From assembly GCA_032164245.1 (NCBI GenBank), contig JAVMKO010000006.1, forward strand, positions 35,800,319-35,864,318: a stretch of 64,000 nt of DNA, read 5' to 3'. Numbering within the stretch: the first letter of the stretch is position 1; every line of letters starts with the position of its first letter. The DNA comes from Sternotherus odoratus (lineage: Eukaryota; Chordata; Testudines; Kinosternidae). This document shows positions 1 through 13,400 of the stretch, one piece after another. The notes under the pieces are model-generated. The model saw only the letters and a program-made list of their open reading frames with translations. It was not told the DNA's origin and searched no databases. A program made the position numbers and the translations under genes.

Positions 1-2658
1 CTCAGGCAGTTTTAAATGATGGAGTCTCAATTCTGTAATCATCTTTCAAGAGCTTTTTCTTAACAGGTCTTTTAGGTAAACCTAGTCCGTCAACTACACT
101 TATGGACTCAGCAATCATAAGCCCAATATGGCTATGTGTCTAACATACTACAAAATTTAGAGATGGAAGAGACTTACCAGAATCCATCAAGTTCATCCCC
201 AAACAGGCCAGGATTGTTCCCTAACAGCTGTATTATTCACAATAGGAATATAATTTCAAAGACAGAAGCGTTTATGCCATGTCCAGTTTTAAAGGACTCA
301 AAACAGGGCTTTTATCATATCCCTTGGGATACACACACTCTGCTCTCCCTTCCACTCCCACTGAAAAGACAGAGACTTCTCCAGACCAAGGCAACTGTAG
401 GTTGTAATGTCAGCTTTCAAAGTGAAGTTAAGCTGGCCCTGACCAATCTCTCGCCTGAAGCCAGCAGCTGTTTGTAAGGCTGTTCATCACTGGCCTCACA
501 TATGCTAATGAATTCCCCCAATCCCTGGAGGATTTTTATCCACATCACAAACCCACCACACCGAGTTTGGCCTCATGCAGTGTCCCTCTTAAACAAAAGA
601 CCAGGGCTGGAAGAGCAAAGGGCAGCAGGTCAGGACTCAGGTGCATCTGCAGAGCTGTACGCCTGCTCCCCCAAGAACCATCCAGCTGGCAGGTGCATGG
701 ACACATGAAGTCACAGTGGGACAGACTACAAGTATAATCATCACCCTCTGCCTCAGACTATCACTCCCCATTCAGCCCACTCACTCAGCTCCTCACATGC
801 CAGGCACAGTTCTGCTCCTCTCTCCATTTCACCAGTGGCAAGTGTTCTCCCCACAAAGCTCCTTACACATCTTCCCACCTCTAGATCTTCCTTTCCCTCG
901 TCTTTCTCCCCACATCTTTCAATTTCCCCCTTGCTCATCCATTGCAATCATCGTCACCACCAAAATCTCCCTGGAACTTGCATCACATGGGAATCTACCA
1001 TCTCCTTGCCTTCCCCACACAGATTAACTAGCCAAGAAGGCAACTAGGATGCTTTCTCAATAATGATTGCTGCACAGAACTAACTTGGCTTGCACTGTGG
1101 TCCCAGCTCTGCTCTAAGCCATTTGTAGACCAAACATTTTATTCAGTGTGCTCATGAGAAGAGGTCACTACTGTATTGCTGTGAAGTCCTGGCTCTAGGT
1201 AGCTACCACAGGACAGACAGACGTCCAGCTCTCCAGAGACAGACAGACTCAGTGACCATGGCACTTCCTTCTTTTCATCTTGTAATGTTCCCCCCTCCTG
1301 TTCTAATGAAGAGGAGCTTCCTGCCCACACCAGACGGGTAAGAAGCCCTTGTAAAGTCTTGACAGTTTACACAGAAGTCTCAAAAAGTGTCACTTTGACG
1401 GCACTGACTTAGTCACAGTCTCCTAGCAGCTACTCCCCCTGCAGGTCAGTGCGGGGTTGGTCTGTGCAGCACAGTCAGCGCTTCATCTCGATCAGCTCCC
1501 TTGTTCACACACACACTACCTGCTCCAAAATCACACACCACCTTTTCCCACATTCAAAACCACACCCATTGTCCCCAGCCTCCAGCAACTGCCCTGCTCC
1601 AGAAGCTCTGCTCCTCCTGGGGAGCAGAGCTACCATTACTGAAGTGGGGGAGCAGCATGTGTGGGTGGTCATGGCCAGGGGGATAGAGGCAGCAGTCTCA
1701 CCCAATGAGCTGCAGCAGCATCACTGGCTGAGGAGCTGCACAGCAGGAGGGAATTCCAAGGGGTAAAGTGGGGCTGAAGGGACATTTCTGGGACGACACT
1801 ACAGAAGGGGGCATGGCAGGGAAGGCGCAAAGAGGGGACTCTCAGCTGAAGAGCTAAAGAGGCTCACTGGTTGAGGGAGGTGCCATCTGAGAGGCAGGGC
1901 ATTCAGTACCCAAAAGCTGCCCAGTCCAGGAGATGGCCATTTGATTGCTGCATCGGTCAGAGAGATGCTGCATTGGTTAGAAAGAGCCAAGTGCACAAGT
2001 GAAATAACCAGGCAAAATAAAAATAGAATCCGTGTCTGTCCTGCAGGGGAGGGGTACACAGGGGAAGGGGCCCCTTTCATTGTGAATTTATTTATAATAA
2101 CCCTTTCCTCCCTTGCGTAGCCCCAGCACAGAGCAGCCGGTGTTTACAAGGCAGTGCTCTGCAGATAGCTCTTTTCTAATTCCACTGACAGCCTCACATC
2201 TCTCATCTCATCCGGCATCACTGCTGCGCTGAGCTCAGCCACTTCTGCCCATTTTCCCTGTTGACATGGACAGAAAATTGAGCAATTACCCTTAAACTCC
2301 TCTCTCTCTCAGATCACCCAGATTGCTACACACACAGTATTAAGTCCCCAATCGCCCCAGGCCAAAAGTGGCTCAAGCAGGCCTGTCCTTTAGGAATTAA
2401 ACACTTTTTTGTTGCTCGTGAAGGTTTATTATTCCTAAGGTTGTCAATGTATTAAATCCTGTTAAAACAGGTTTCCCATTGTGCAGCGAGGCAGAGTCTC
2501 CTATCAGAGCCCCACAAGCAAGGGCTCAGGCAGACACTCTGAAGCCCAGCAACTGAGCAGTACCTGTTTACTGAGACCATGTTTTATGTACAAATAGGTG
2601 TATATGCCAGTGTGGGCACAAGAATTGCACAAGAGCTCAGATAGTTCAGTGGTGTGTG

Positions 2659-2770
2659 CTTTAGAACAGTGTTTCTCAACCTTTTTGATACCGGGGACCG
2701 GCTTGCTGCCTTCCTAAACCGTGTCAGGGAGATCCCAGGGATCCCGTCTTTGAGAGACACTGCTTTAGAA
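2659..2770. mobile_element. Small hAT MITE with perfect 8-bp TSD
   Basis: The element at 2667-2762 (96 bp) has inverted ends CAGTGTTTCTCAA and TTGAGAGACACTG. It is flanked by the 8-bp duplication CTTTAGAA (2659-2666 and 2763-2770). Eight-base duplications and CAG...CTG ends are diagnostic of hAT transposition. It has no coding capacity. Confidence 0.85.
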
Positions 2771-3489
2771 ACCCCCAACATCAGTACACAGAGACACTAG
2801 TTGCAGCTGGGGAGTTACGGGCAATATTCTCAGGTGAATAACTTTTTTGAAAAGTTCCCCCAATTTGGAATTAGAGTGGGAAAATTATGCTTTTTGTCAG
2901 ATACATTTCTTGGCTCCAAAATAACTAAAAAAAAGGGCTCCTTATTAACATGTCTCACTTGTCCTGGACTAGTTCTCAGGGAGGAAGAGATCTGGAAAAC
3001 GGCTGGAGAAACACAGTTTAGAGAAAATGAATTGTTAGCACAGTTCTGTAGATACCCCAAAACAGCGGGTCAGAGCTGCAATGTCTGATCTCCTCTGTCT
3101 TCCACAAGCTCTCTCTCCTGGTAATGTTTCACTCTTTTCTACTGCACTGTCTGTGTGACTTGTGCTGTGGATTTATTTATGTAACTCTAAAGAGTCACTG
3201 AAGGCAGAAATGTCCATTCAGTCCATCTCCTTCCACAACTGTCTCTGGCCTCCTTCCACTCAGTCCTTTACACATGGTATGCCCACACAGAACTAATCTG
3301 TGAAGCTACTATCTTCTACTTCAAACCTCTCCTCAAGAATCCAACTCAGCCATGACACCTATAAGAAATCGCTCAACATTACATAGTTTAGTGGAATGGC
3401 AGTTGATGAAGTCCATATTTATTTCATCAATATAATTACAAAACCTATCAAGTATACAAGATGTTTTTATTTGATTGTATCATTTTCCC

Positions 3490-3640
3490 CCCCTACCCCC
3501 CAGGCCAGACTGGAGGTTCTTTGTGGCAGGGACTGTGTGTTTATGGCGTCCAGTGCAATGGGGCCCTGATTCTCCCTGGGGTGTCTGGGCACAACTGCAG
3601 TATAAATAAGAAGTAAAATGTGCCCGGACATCAAAATTGT
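3490..3640. repeat. Interspersed repeat copy (also near 10,330 and 28,350)
   Basis: The three places share a 'tgtacag..cta.cacaatggggccctg' type core with trailing AATAA-rich sequence; this copy is the most diverged. I cannot assign the family with certainty. Confidence 0.4.
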
Positions 3641-4885
3641 TGTGGAACACACACTGTTCTTTTTCTAAGTTTACAGTTTTTTTTATTTTAATGAAAAGGT
3701 GGCACAGGAGATAATGTTAATGCAACCTTATGGCTAAGATTTCTAATGCATTAAAGTCAAAAGATTCAAATATATGGTTCAACAGCAAAAATTATTAGGC
3801 AACCCTAGCAATTTACATTAAAGTATAACAAGCCAACACGATATGCAGCATAAAAGGACCACAGCACATTCCTTGGGGAACCATAAGTCAATGTTTTGAC
3901 TTTTGGGTGTTTAAAGTCCTAGCCATAATGCTGTATTGAATGACACAAGCCAAAGTACAGGTTTGTATTACGTATCCCAATATGTCTGAGGCAGTAACTC
4001 AATTCGGTGCATGGCTATATTAGATACCTGTGCTGCTCCATACTTTCACACTGTGTATTATTTAATTTCCCCGACTGATTATTCAACATAGTCCTTTTAC
4101 TTCGGGTGGGATTTTGTTTTTAAATCATCACTTTCCTTCCCTGGAATTGCTGAGAGATTCTGATCCCTGAGCCCTATCACATATAGTTTCCATGCTTTAT
4201 CTCCTTCTGTAAGGAGGACTGTAGGAAAGTGATGGAGAAATATTGGGGCATTGATAATTCTGAGATTTTCAGTCCACAGTTTAAAGTGGTTCCACTCACT
4301 CCATCATATATTACTCTACCAGATCCCTGTATGGGTTGGAATCTTAGTCAGAATATCATGATCTTTCTTTTCTGTCTCATTCTTACTCACACACACAGTC
4401 TTGGATGCCGGCTTCCAAATGACAAAAATGACTGTCAGCTGCAGTTTGGCTTTGGATATATTATATTGTGATTTGACATATCCCCAGATGACAGTCCATA
4501 TTAGTTCTTATACTGTATCTACCGCACATGGTATCTGAGTACCAGATGCCACTTGGTGTAAACATTTGGCAAGGGAGGTTTCTGCTGTCTGCGAAGAAAC
4601 TTCAAATACTCAGAGGCAAGTGTATAACATGAAGGATCTCAGGTATTTGAATGCAGGGGGAGCTCATACATTCATTCAGCCTCAGTGATCGTGAGCTTTC
4701 TGAGTTTGTGTAAGTCTCCCAGGGGGAAAGCTAAGTCTACTCTGGAGATAGCTACTAGGGCTTAAAAGATGCCAGGATTGGTAGCCACATATACAATGCA
4801 TCATCTCCCTGAAAGATCTGAATAAGCTTTATATTTTTACCTTGTCTAATGTAATGGTGGATATTCTCATTACCCATCTAAAAGT

Positions 4886-6489
4886 CTGATTTTGACGGGG
4901 TGTCTGCCCCACACTGGCAGCGAAGGGGTCAATAGAGCCCAGGGGAAGCTGTGTGGGAAGCAGCCGATAAGAAAGGTCCTGCAGAGAACAGCCAATCAGG
5001 GTCCCAAAGGCCCATATTAAGGGTATGTCTTCACTACAGCAGTAGGTCGATTTCCCTTAAGTCGATTTTCTAAAGCAGACTGTATAGAGTCGACTTAGTG
5101 CGTCCCCACAAAGCACAGCAGGTCGACAGTGTCTGTCCTTACAACTTTTGCAAGGGTCGACATAGCGAGAATTGCACTGTGGGTAGGTTCTGGGAGTCCC
5201 CAGCAGGCACCACCTTTCGGGGCAGCCGGGCATGCTCCCCAGGGGACCAGTCACCAGTCCGAGCAGCTCCGAGGGCCCCGTGCCCGCCCAAGCAGGTCCG
5301 CGGACACCCCCCCCCCACAGGAGCAGCCCCGCGGACACCCCTCCCCCACCCTAGCAGCCCCGCGCCGGCTCCCCCCACTCGCCCGAGTAGGTCCGCAGAC
5401 ACACACCCCCCTCCGGAGCAGCCCTGCGCCGGCTCCCCCCGCCCAGCTCTGCGGACCCTCCCCGCTCGCCCGAGCAGGTCCGCAGACACCCCCCCCTCCG
5501 GAGCAGCCCCGCGCCGGCTCCCCCCCGCCCGCCCGAGCAGCTCTGCGGACCCCTGCTCGGGCGGGCGGAGCCGGCGCGGGGCTGCTCGAGCGGGCACGGG
5601 GGTCCGCGGACCTGCTCGGGCGGGGGGGAGCCAGTGCGGAGCTAGCTGCTCGGGCAGTCAGGGGAGTGGGGGGGCGCGGGGCTGCTCGGACTGCTGGCTG
5701 GTCCCGGGGGAAGCAAATGGGCATTGTGGCAGGTTGGAGGCTTAATGTCACATGCATCCTCATTAAATGACAATTGACCCAGAGAGGTCGATTTCAGCGC
5801 TACTCCTCTCGTTAGGGAGGAGTACAGAAGTCGATTTTGAGGTCCCTTTAAATAGACTTTAATGGCATACATGTGAGGACGGGGACATGTTTATATCGAC
5901 TTAACGTCGCTAAAGTCGACGTTAAGCCCTAGTGGGGACCAGCCCTAAAAGAGCACAGGGAGGACAGAGCAAGGTCAGTTGCTGCCCGTAGCCCAGGGAG
6001 TAAGAGCTGTGTCCCCAGAGGGCTGAGAGAACTGCAAGCACCTTGGACAGAGCAGTGGCTGGCTCCTAGAACTGAGCAGCTGAGTGTCCCGAGGTGAGGC
6101 CAAAGAAGGTGCTGGAGCCATCGGGAAGTGTCCCAAGGAAACAGAGCAGCATTGACAGCAGTTACAGAGGAGCAGTAGAAGGCTGCTATTTACAGGGTCC
6201 CTGGGTTGGGGCCTGGAGTAGTAAGAGGGCCTGGATTCCCCACCTTGCCACTGGGGAAGGTGTGGGATTGTTGTATGATACTGCCCCCAGGAGGGGGAAA
6301 AACAGACAGAGGCTGAGTCGAGAAGACCATGCTGTGATTCTGGCACTTGAGAGGGGAACCGTAGGTGGGAGCAGAGACAGAGTGCCAGTGTACAGATCGC
6401 AGATGTGAGCGTCTGCCTCGAGTGGATTCCTAGCACGATCAGGAGGAGGGGTCAGTCTGGCAGTGAGAGCCATGCCCCATGACACTGAT
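4886..6489. mobile_element. Solo-LTR-like element interrupted by a MITE
   Basis: The element at 4891-6484 begins TTTGACGGGG and ends CCCCATGACA, consistent with mutated LTR termini TGTGACGGGG/CCCCGTGACA. It is flanked by the 5-bp duplication CTGAT (4886-4890 and 6485-6489). After removing the nested insert at 5025-5947 about 670 bp remain, a plausible LTR size. No retroviral genes are present. Confidence 0.65.
5025..5947. mobile_element. Harbinger-like MITE with GC-rich palindromic core
   Basis: The imperfect inverted ends GGGTATGTCTTCACTA and TAGTGGGGACCAGCCC are flanked by TAA on both sides, matching the TWA targets of PIF/Harbinger. Arms carry GTCGA-rich palindromic sequence. The centre (5240-5690) is a GC-rich minisatellite arranged as an inverted repeat. 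Long reading frames here on both strands are compositional. Confidence 0.65.
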
Positions 6490-7446
6490 CCCTTAGTGAA
6501 TCCTGCTAAACTCTGACTCTAAGTGATATTTTGTGGCCCTCAGTTTTAGAGGTTAAACAAACAGTGTGAAGAAGTTCTGCCACTGGAAGTTTGATGTAGC
6601 TCCTAGGAACCGTGGGCCTGCCAGGGATCTGGGCCTCTTGGTATATCGGGTTAATGTCTGTGCAGGACTCTACCTTGTGGATTTTTGCAGCTATTGCTCT
6701 TGTCTGATAATACAATTGCCCAGTGCTGGAGGAACAGGTTACACTAATGACAAGGCCCAGCAGAGCTAGAGTTTGCTCAAAAATCTGAGGTACTTCACAG
6801 CAGGCAGTAAACTGCTGGAAAGGGGTAATTCACTGGTGCACGTGCTCAGCCCACATATACACACAATCCCAGATTAGGGTGACGAGTTTTTTGTACAGGT
6901 ATTCCATGAAGTCTTCATTAACATGGTCATGGAGAGAGGTAGAAGACTTGACAGGTGAGGAGAGCAGGATATGGGGCACACAGGAGGGTGTCAGAAGTGC
7001 AAGTCCTGAACAGGCACAAGAGGGAGTGTGTCAATAGGAGACCCAGGAGGGATTTGGCAGTGGAGCTTATCACCATTTGACATGTGGGACCCACTTGTGA
7101 TTCTTTCCCCTTCCCCTGACCATCTACTGGCTTTCCAGCCTTCCTCCTTATGCAGAGAGATACAAACATTCTAGGATCTCCCCATCTTACCAAAAGAATT
7201 TGATGATTTCTACATTATTAAAGATCAAGGCTAAGTCCATGGGTAACCTCTTTAGTCCGCTTCCCGTAGAGTACTGATCTCCATTACACCTTCTCCATCT
7301 CTGCAGTCAAGGAGACCTTTACCCCACCATCTCTCACAAATGTGACACTCTCCTGTTGCTTCTTCCAAGGCAATTCTGCCCATGCTTCTGGAGAACCCTA
7401 GAGAGCACAGGACATTTTTTTTCTAGCAGTTAAGATGAAGTCTTAC

Positions 7447-7493
7447 CTCCTCCATCGTCTGATCCCTCCAGGCTCTGCTGCCTGAGACGATGA
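7447..7493 (-). CDS. IFT43: IFT43 coding exon 5
   Basis: The 47-nt exon follows TTTGTTGTAG, with donor GTAAGA. It encodes the end of Asp82, then HRLRQQSLEGSDDGG and one base of the next Gly/Asp-region codon. It matches the mammalian RLRxQSLNxSDxGGD. The next exon, expected to start with the IPxIPDLEE segment, was not seen further left. Confidence 0.9.
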
Positions 7494-10400
7494 CTACAAC
7501 AAAAGACAATAGGAATATAATTTCAAAGACAGAAGCGTTTATTCTCATGTCCCAGCTCTCTGCCTGGGGGTTGCAGTTCCCACCAGAATCTAAGGCAGGA
7601 GTTCCTCAGTTTTCCTATGCTGCAGAACACTTGGGAAGAGCAAGAACATTTTCTCAGTTCATCTAGTCTCCCACACCCTCCACTGCTGGACTCTCACAAG
7701 GCTTCACTCTGCAGCCACCTGGAAGCACTCTTCAGAACACAGACCATAACCCCTGGATTCTGCGGAGAGCATGACCTGAGGGTTCAGGGGCCATGGCAGC
7801 TGGGAATTTTTTCACTGAAATTCTTGTCTTTCTATCTTCATGTAGTGACAGAGCAACTACATGCACTGGCTCTAGGGAAACAAGGAGTCGGACTACCAGC
7901 CCCCTCCCACAGAACAGTGGGCACATCACATGGCTTCAGGTAAGGCTTCACATCCCTGACCCTGAGCATGGCAAGATCCAAAATCCAGTGCCCGCATTCA
8001 CATGCCCATACTACACAAACACTCCCACTGGGAATTAGGGGCCCATAACAAAAGAGTATCAAGTCTTTCATTAGCAACAAGCAGAACTTACTCTTCTACT
8101 TCTTCTGCGGTTTTCCGTCCTGATCTGCAAGACAAGAGGCCCATGCTGAGAAAGGGCTACAGGGTGAGACAGACACACATCTTTCAACATATTGTTCTTA
8201 TTCTGCAAAGCAACCTCCACACATCCCTGCTGACACAAGCCACTTCGTGCACAATACAACAGGCCTCACCTTTGAAAAGTGCACGCAGGTGGGTGCTGAC
8301 CCACTGTACACATAGTTAAACTAGAGCCAATTTGGTCCAGAGAGGCAGCTTGGCAAAACACCAGCAAGGGCACTCACTGCTCTGAGTTTCTTCTAAATTC
8401 TTTTGTCCCCAGTGCCCATGAGCTGGAGGCAAAGCGTCCCCTACTCAAGGGCAAAGGCCAGTACACGAGGGACTGGCGAGAAATAAGTCATGCTAGTTCC
8501 AGGGCTACATCCCTGAAAGACCAATAGGATCCTCCTGTCCTCCGCCATAGTTGCCTTTCTAGGCCAGAGGCCCCACCCAGGCCTTGGCAAGTTCAGGTCA
8601 GAAATGCTGTCACTGCAGCAAATCAGGGCCGATCCGGCTGAGTTAACAGGAGTTCATAATAATAATGGGGGGGGGGGGGAGGGAGGGAGGCACAGGCAAA
8701 TGGCAACTCTCTCGCTCTCCACCCCAGCAAGCCCAGAAGTAATTCAGTTCCGATTAGGGATGCTTGTTCAATATTCAAAATGTAAAACATGGAGGTTGCT
8801 GAACCAGCACTTTGAGAAGTTAATTAAATGCCAGGTTTCTTTTTAGCAGATACTCCATCATTCGCTGATTGCTTTGGCCATTTTGCAGAATGAAGTTTTA
8901 ACTCTGTGCGCTGGGAATAAATATTCTCCCCTCTTCCTGGGCTCAGGTGGTTGTGACAAGGGATGCGTGGAGCTTTCCTCTCCCACGCACCCCCTCCCAA
9001 GAAGCAGTGGTCACTTCCATATCCCTCGCACTTTCCCCATCGAAATAGGTCAGTGTGATGGGAAAAGCTTCTCTCTTCATCCACCCAGCTCTCCATTCTA
9101 ACAGGTCCTGAGCCTCCACTAGCTCCAAGTGCCTAATCTGCCCCTGTGAGGGCGGGGAGCAGGGGACACAGGATTCCCATCTCTGAGAAGAGGAAGCCAA
9201 GAGAAGGTTACTGTCAGAGAGACGGACAGACAGAAAGGGCCCCCGCTGCCATTGATGGTGCTTTCACTCGGAGAGACATTAGAGAGAACTGCAGCTGAAT
9301 TGGACACTTTGGGCCCAAAGCAAGTGGGTGCAATTCCATTGATGTGACCAGAGCTGCAGCAACTTAAGACAGACTTTAACTTGGTCTTTACCAAGCCCCT
9401 TCTGTGCACCAAGCCTGAAGGGCAGCCATTCAATGCAATGGGATTGTAGCATTTAGAGGACTGCCCTCTTGGTGGGGAGGCAACTACCTACAGGGAGAGG
9501 GATGGAGATGGACAATGCACCAATACATACAATCATCCCCCTGTGAACACAAAACAAGCAAGAAATTGGCCCAGAGAGCTCATCATCAGCTCAGACTAGA
9601 GGATCTGAATTCAAAGGGAAGAATCTGAGAATGTAGATGTGAATTATGTCCTATTTTACCCATCTCCTCTGGCCAGGCAGGACTCTTCCCCTCCAGCCTA
9701 TCTTCCAGGGCTTTGCCCACTCAAGGATTAAACAACCCAAGCAAGGGGCCTTTCTATTTCTTGCTTGTGGGAGACAATACCACAGATTCAGACAACAGGA
9801 AAATTTTGTGGATATTCATTCTAAGCCTTCCTTAGCTTCATCCCATTACTCTTGGTTATAGCCATTTTATGGCCTTGGGGTTTACACTCTTCAAATTCTT
9901 GGACGCAGCTATTCTCTCCCCTCAGCCACTCAGCGCATACCTAGTTCATTTAACCCCTTATCACATCACTGAATCACCACAAACCCTTCCACCTTGCAGC
10001 TGCCAGGAGAAGTAGACAAACAACAGTTTGTAGAGAGGGACTTGTAGGGCTAAATATATAAAGCATCAGGTGCCAATTAAAAATATATATATACCCAGGA
10101 TAACAGGGGGGTTTCCAAACACCCAAACAAGGATTTAGGGCTGCAAGAAAACTAAGTGGGTGAAAACGCACAAGACTAGACCACCTCCTCGCATAGAAGA
10201 ATGGAGAAGGGGCTTGGAATGGACCTAAGGGCATTTTTTGAAATTACATAAAATGTGCCCATCACAACTGTCTCTTGCTCCATTGACAAAGAGAGAGAGA
10301 CCAGGCACCATCATTATTTATTCTTTGTCCTGTGGTAGCACCTGGTGACTGCATTCAGAAATGATGGCCCCATCTGGCGAGGCACTTTACAAACAGGCAA

Positions 10401-13400
10401 CACAAAATCAGCATCTGCCCCAAAGCATTGAGTCTATGGGACAAGGGATGTTTGTACAGTGCCAACACAATGGGCCCTCTGGGTGTTAATGTGATACACA
10501 TAAATAATAATAAAAGCACCAACAAAAATGGACCCACCCAAATACGTAACCCACATTTACCACCTCAGGAAAAGCCTGGGAAAAAAAGCCAAACCTTCCA
10601 CTGGGGCCTAGAGAGGGCAGAAGGAACAGTAGGGGAAGCATGTTGCCAATTCAAGGGTCCTTGTCAGAGGATGACCTACCTCCAGACCTGTTGGCACCAG
10701 AGGCTTAGCAAACACAGGAAAACTATCCCTGTTTGTCTTTTAAGTCTCCAGTTGCCATTGGACGCCACACATGCCATTTGCATTTGACCTTTCTGGTTTT
10801 CAGTGCTGTGGAGTGCCCCTTTCTGAAAACAGGCTCTGCCTCAATGCCAATTGCATCACGCTGGGACAAGCATTTCATTCTTCCGGGTGATGCTGGGTGC
10901 ACAACATCCTCCTGATCGACCACAAGAACACAGCCTTCCACGGATGAGCTAAGGCAGAGAAGTGACAAGCTTTGGGTTTAAGGATGCCAACCATGTTTGG
11001 GGAAGTTTTTGATACATTTAATCTTGCATTCCCAGCAGCTTCCTGCACGGAGAACTGTGCACTTACCAGCTCCCCTCACTCCAGCAGCAAGCATGGCACA
11101 AGGAGAGCATTAAACACAGAGAATCAGTAACCATAGAGTCACCCATTCAGATAAAGACACTTAGAACAATGCAAGTGAGGCAGCATTTGAAAGAACTAGG
11201 TGTCAGTCAGGAGTATTAACACACCACAAATCACCAGCTCCCATAAAACAGACCTCCTGCTCAGCCAGCTATTTCTAGCTATACAGCTAGGTAAATTTAG
11301 ATATTGCTCAATCCTATGGCTCCTTGGCACCCACATATTTATCCTCTCCCCCTCTAACTTTTCCTGATTAAACCAGATTCCATCCCAGGGACACCAGGGC
11401 ATGGGCTGGCCTAGTCATTCGGCCAGCTTAGCTCAAACTCCTTCATATTAGGAGCTGCTACTACTCCCACATTCACTCAATATCCCTGGAATATTCTCCC
11501 CAGCCCGGGACAGCTGTCAATCCTTATCCTTCGTATCAGGCCAGTTGATGGAAGAGAAAGTAGGGGCAGGGCTGCATTACAGTTCTGAGATTCCCTTGTT
11601 ATACACCCCTGCATCCCATCTACCCCGTCCCATCCACCTGCTGTGGAAGGGGAGACAAATCTGCTCCGATTCAGTAAATATCTCGTTGTCCCAAGACATT
11701 CTATATCAGCAAGAACTCCTCTGTCTCCAAGGGACTGGGTGAGGGGATGACTCTCAACCCCCATGGAAATGTGTCTGAGTTGCTGTGGAGCCTCTTACAA
11801 GTTATGTGCTGAAGGGTGAAAGGCAGTTCTAATGGAGACATCATCTCTGTTAAACTGTTTCTCTCTCATTTAATGGAATACCACGGAGCTCTAAATGGAG
11901 ATAAAGTAGCAGGGCTCAGAGAACAGCAAGGATGCGCTCTTTATGCAGCATGACAATGTTCAGTGGTTAATTAGACACCGTTAACCTATTTTAGCAGGGG
12001 ACATAACTGGGATGAATGGGGGGAAATGTCCTTGAAATCTTTTAATGTCCACAGCTCATGGAGGGCCCTCGTTACACTTCTGTGCCACAGGACAGCATGT
12101 CCCTGAGCTATAGCTGAGCAGCAGAGGTCAGCCTGCAACCTTTCAGCACACAGGGACCATAGCAAAACATTGTAACCCTAGCGTGGGGAGGCAGGAGGGT
12201 GAGGTAGCTGAGTAAGAATAAAGAAAGTGATTATGGTGACCTGTCAGGTATACTAAGGCATCATTCGAGAAAGAGCAAATCTGCAGGGAAGGGCTACCGG
12301 GTATGATTGGGGGCAGGTGGCCAGGGTACATATTTGATGGGCCAGTAAAATATGGTTCATTGGAAGTTTCCACCAGCTGTAGAGGAAGAGCGGGCTGGAT
12401 TTGTTTGCAGGGGTCATTTTGCAAGGCTTGGCCTGTGTGCAGGGTCGGAGCCCCAGCTGCCTCAATGTCCAATAGATCTGTCCCCTATCACTAGCGGCAG
12501 GGATGTGGAATGAAGAGACATCAACATTCCACAGAGGTTACACCATAGGGGCAGTTTGGCCCCAGATCGGGTCTCAGGCACATAGCTGTGAAGGGGTGTA
12601 AGAGCAGAAGTTCCACTGGAAGGCTGACGCTCAGCAGCACTTTTGTTGGGAAAATCAATTCTGCCTTTTCCCCTCCTGCACTGAGAGCACAGACCCTTCC
12701 GCTCATCCCCACAGGACAGCACTTCCTGGGCAAGGAAATCACAGCTCCTGTGCAGCAAGATCACTGCTGACCAACCCTCCCTCCATTAGGGATCCAGCAA
12801 ACAACCCTCCCCAGACTGCTCCCCACTCATGTCACATCTACACTGCACTCAGCTTCCATCTGCACATATTCGCTGTAGCGATCCAAGGAGATCTGAACAA
12901 GTGAGCCAGACCTGTCAAAATGCCGTCAGGCTCTATTCCACCGGCAAGACTCAAGCTGCACTGGAAGGCATGCCTATTCCCATGTAAAGTTTGCCCCCTG
13001 CTGGACACACCTGCAATAACATTCCCTGTCAGGCTCAAGGTGAAACTAGGCAAAGGGCTCATGGGACAACAGAACAGGAGAAGTCCGCTGGTGCTTACTG
13101 AAGGGCGAGTGGAGACAGAGAGAGAGCATGTGCAAAATCAAATGCAGCATAACCTGTCTGGAGAGGACACGCACCTCGCTTCCCTCGAGGCTCCTGTTTG
13201 TGCTCTTGCTTACTCTCACTTTTTGCTTACAAAAAGACTGACACGGCTTAGGGTGATGACAGATCTAGAAGCCCCACGTGCCACTATGTGAGCTGCTGCA
13301 TCCAAACCCAACCTTGGGCTGAGAATGTAGCTAAGGCAAGTATCTGGGTGAGGCAGATGTGCAACATGCAGAGCTCCCAGCAGTGCTAACAGCTGTGTCA

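Larger units (their letters stand above)
1..7446 (-). other. IFT43 intron 5 (partial), no further exon recognised
   Basis: Both strands were read for the IPxIPDLEEVQEEDF segment of IFT43 exon 6 and nothing fitting was seen. Contents are a small hAT element at 2667-2762, an interspersed repeat near 3490-3640 and a large LTR element at 4891-6484. Positions 239-275 share 37 identical bases with 7506-7542. The rest is unassigned. Confidence 0.5.

Noticed and set aside
178..227. Exon-like 50-nt segment on the minus strand with TACAG acceptor and GTAAGT donor, as IFT43 exon 6
   Set aside because: In the phase required after exon 5 it hits a TGA, and its open frame (GNNPGLFGDELDGF) does not resemble the IPxIPDLEE segment.
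5098..5770. Several 150-215 codon overlapping frames on both strands
   Set aside because: They are by-products of the GC-rich inverted minisatellite in a MITE; no known domain.
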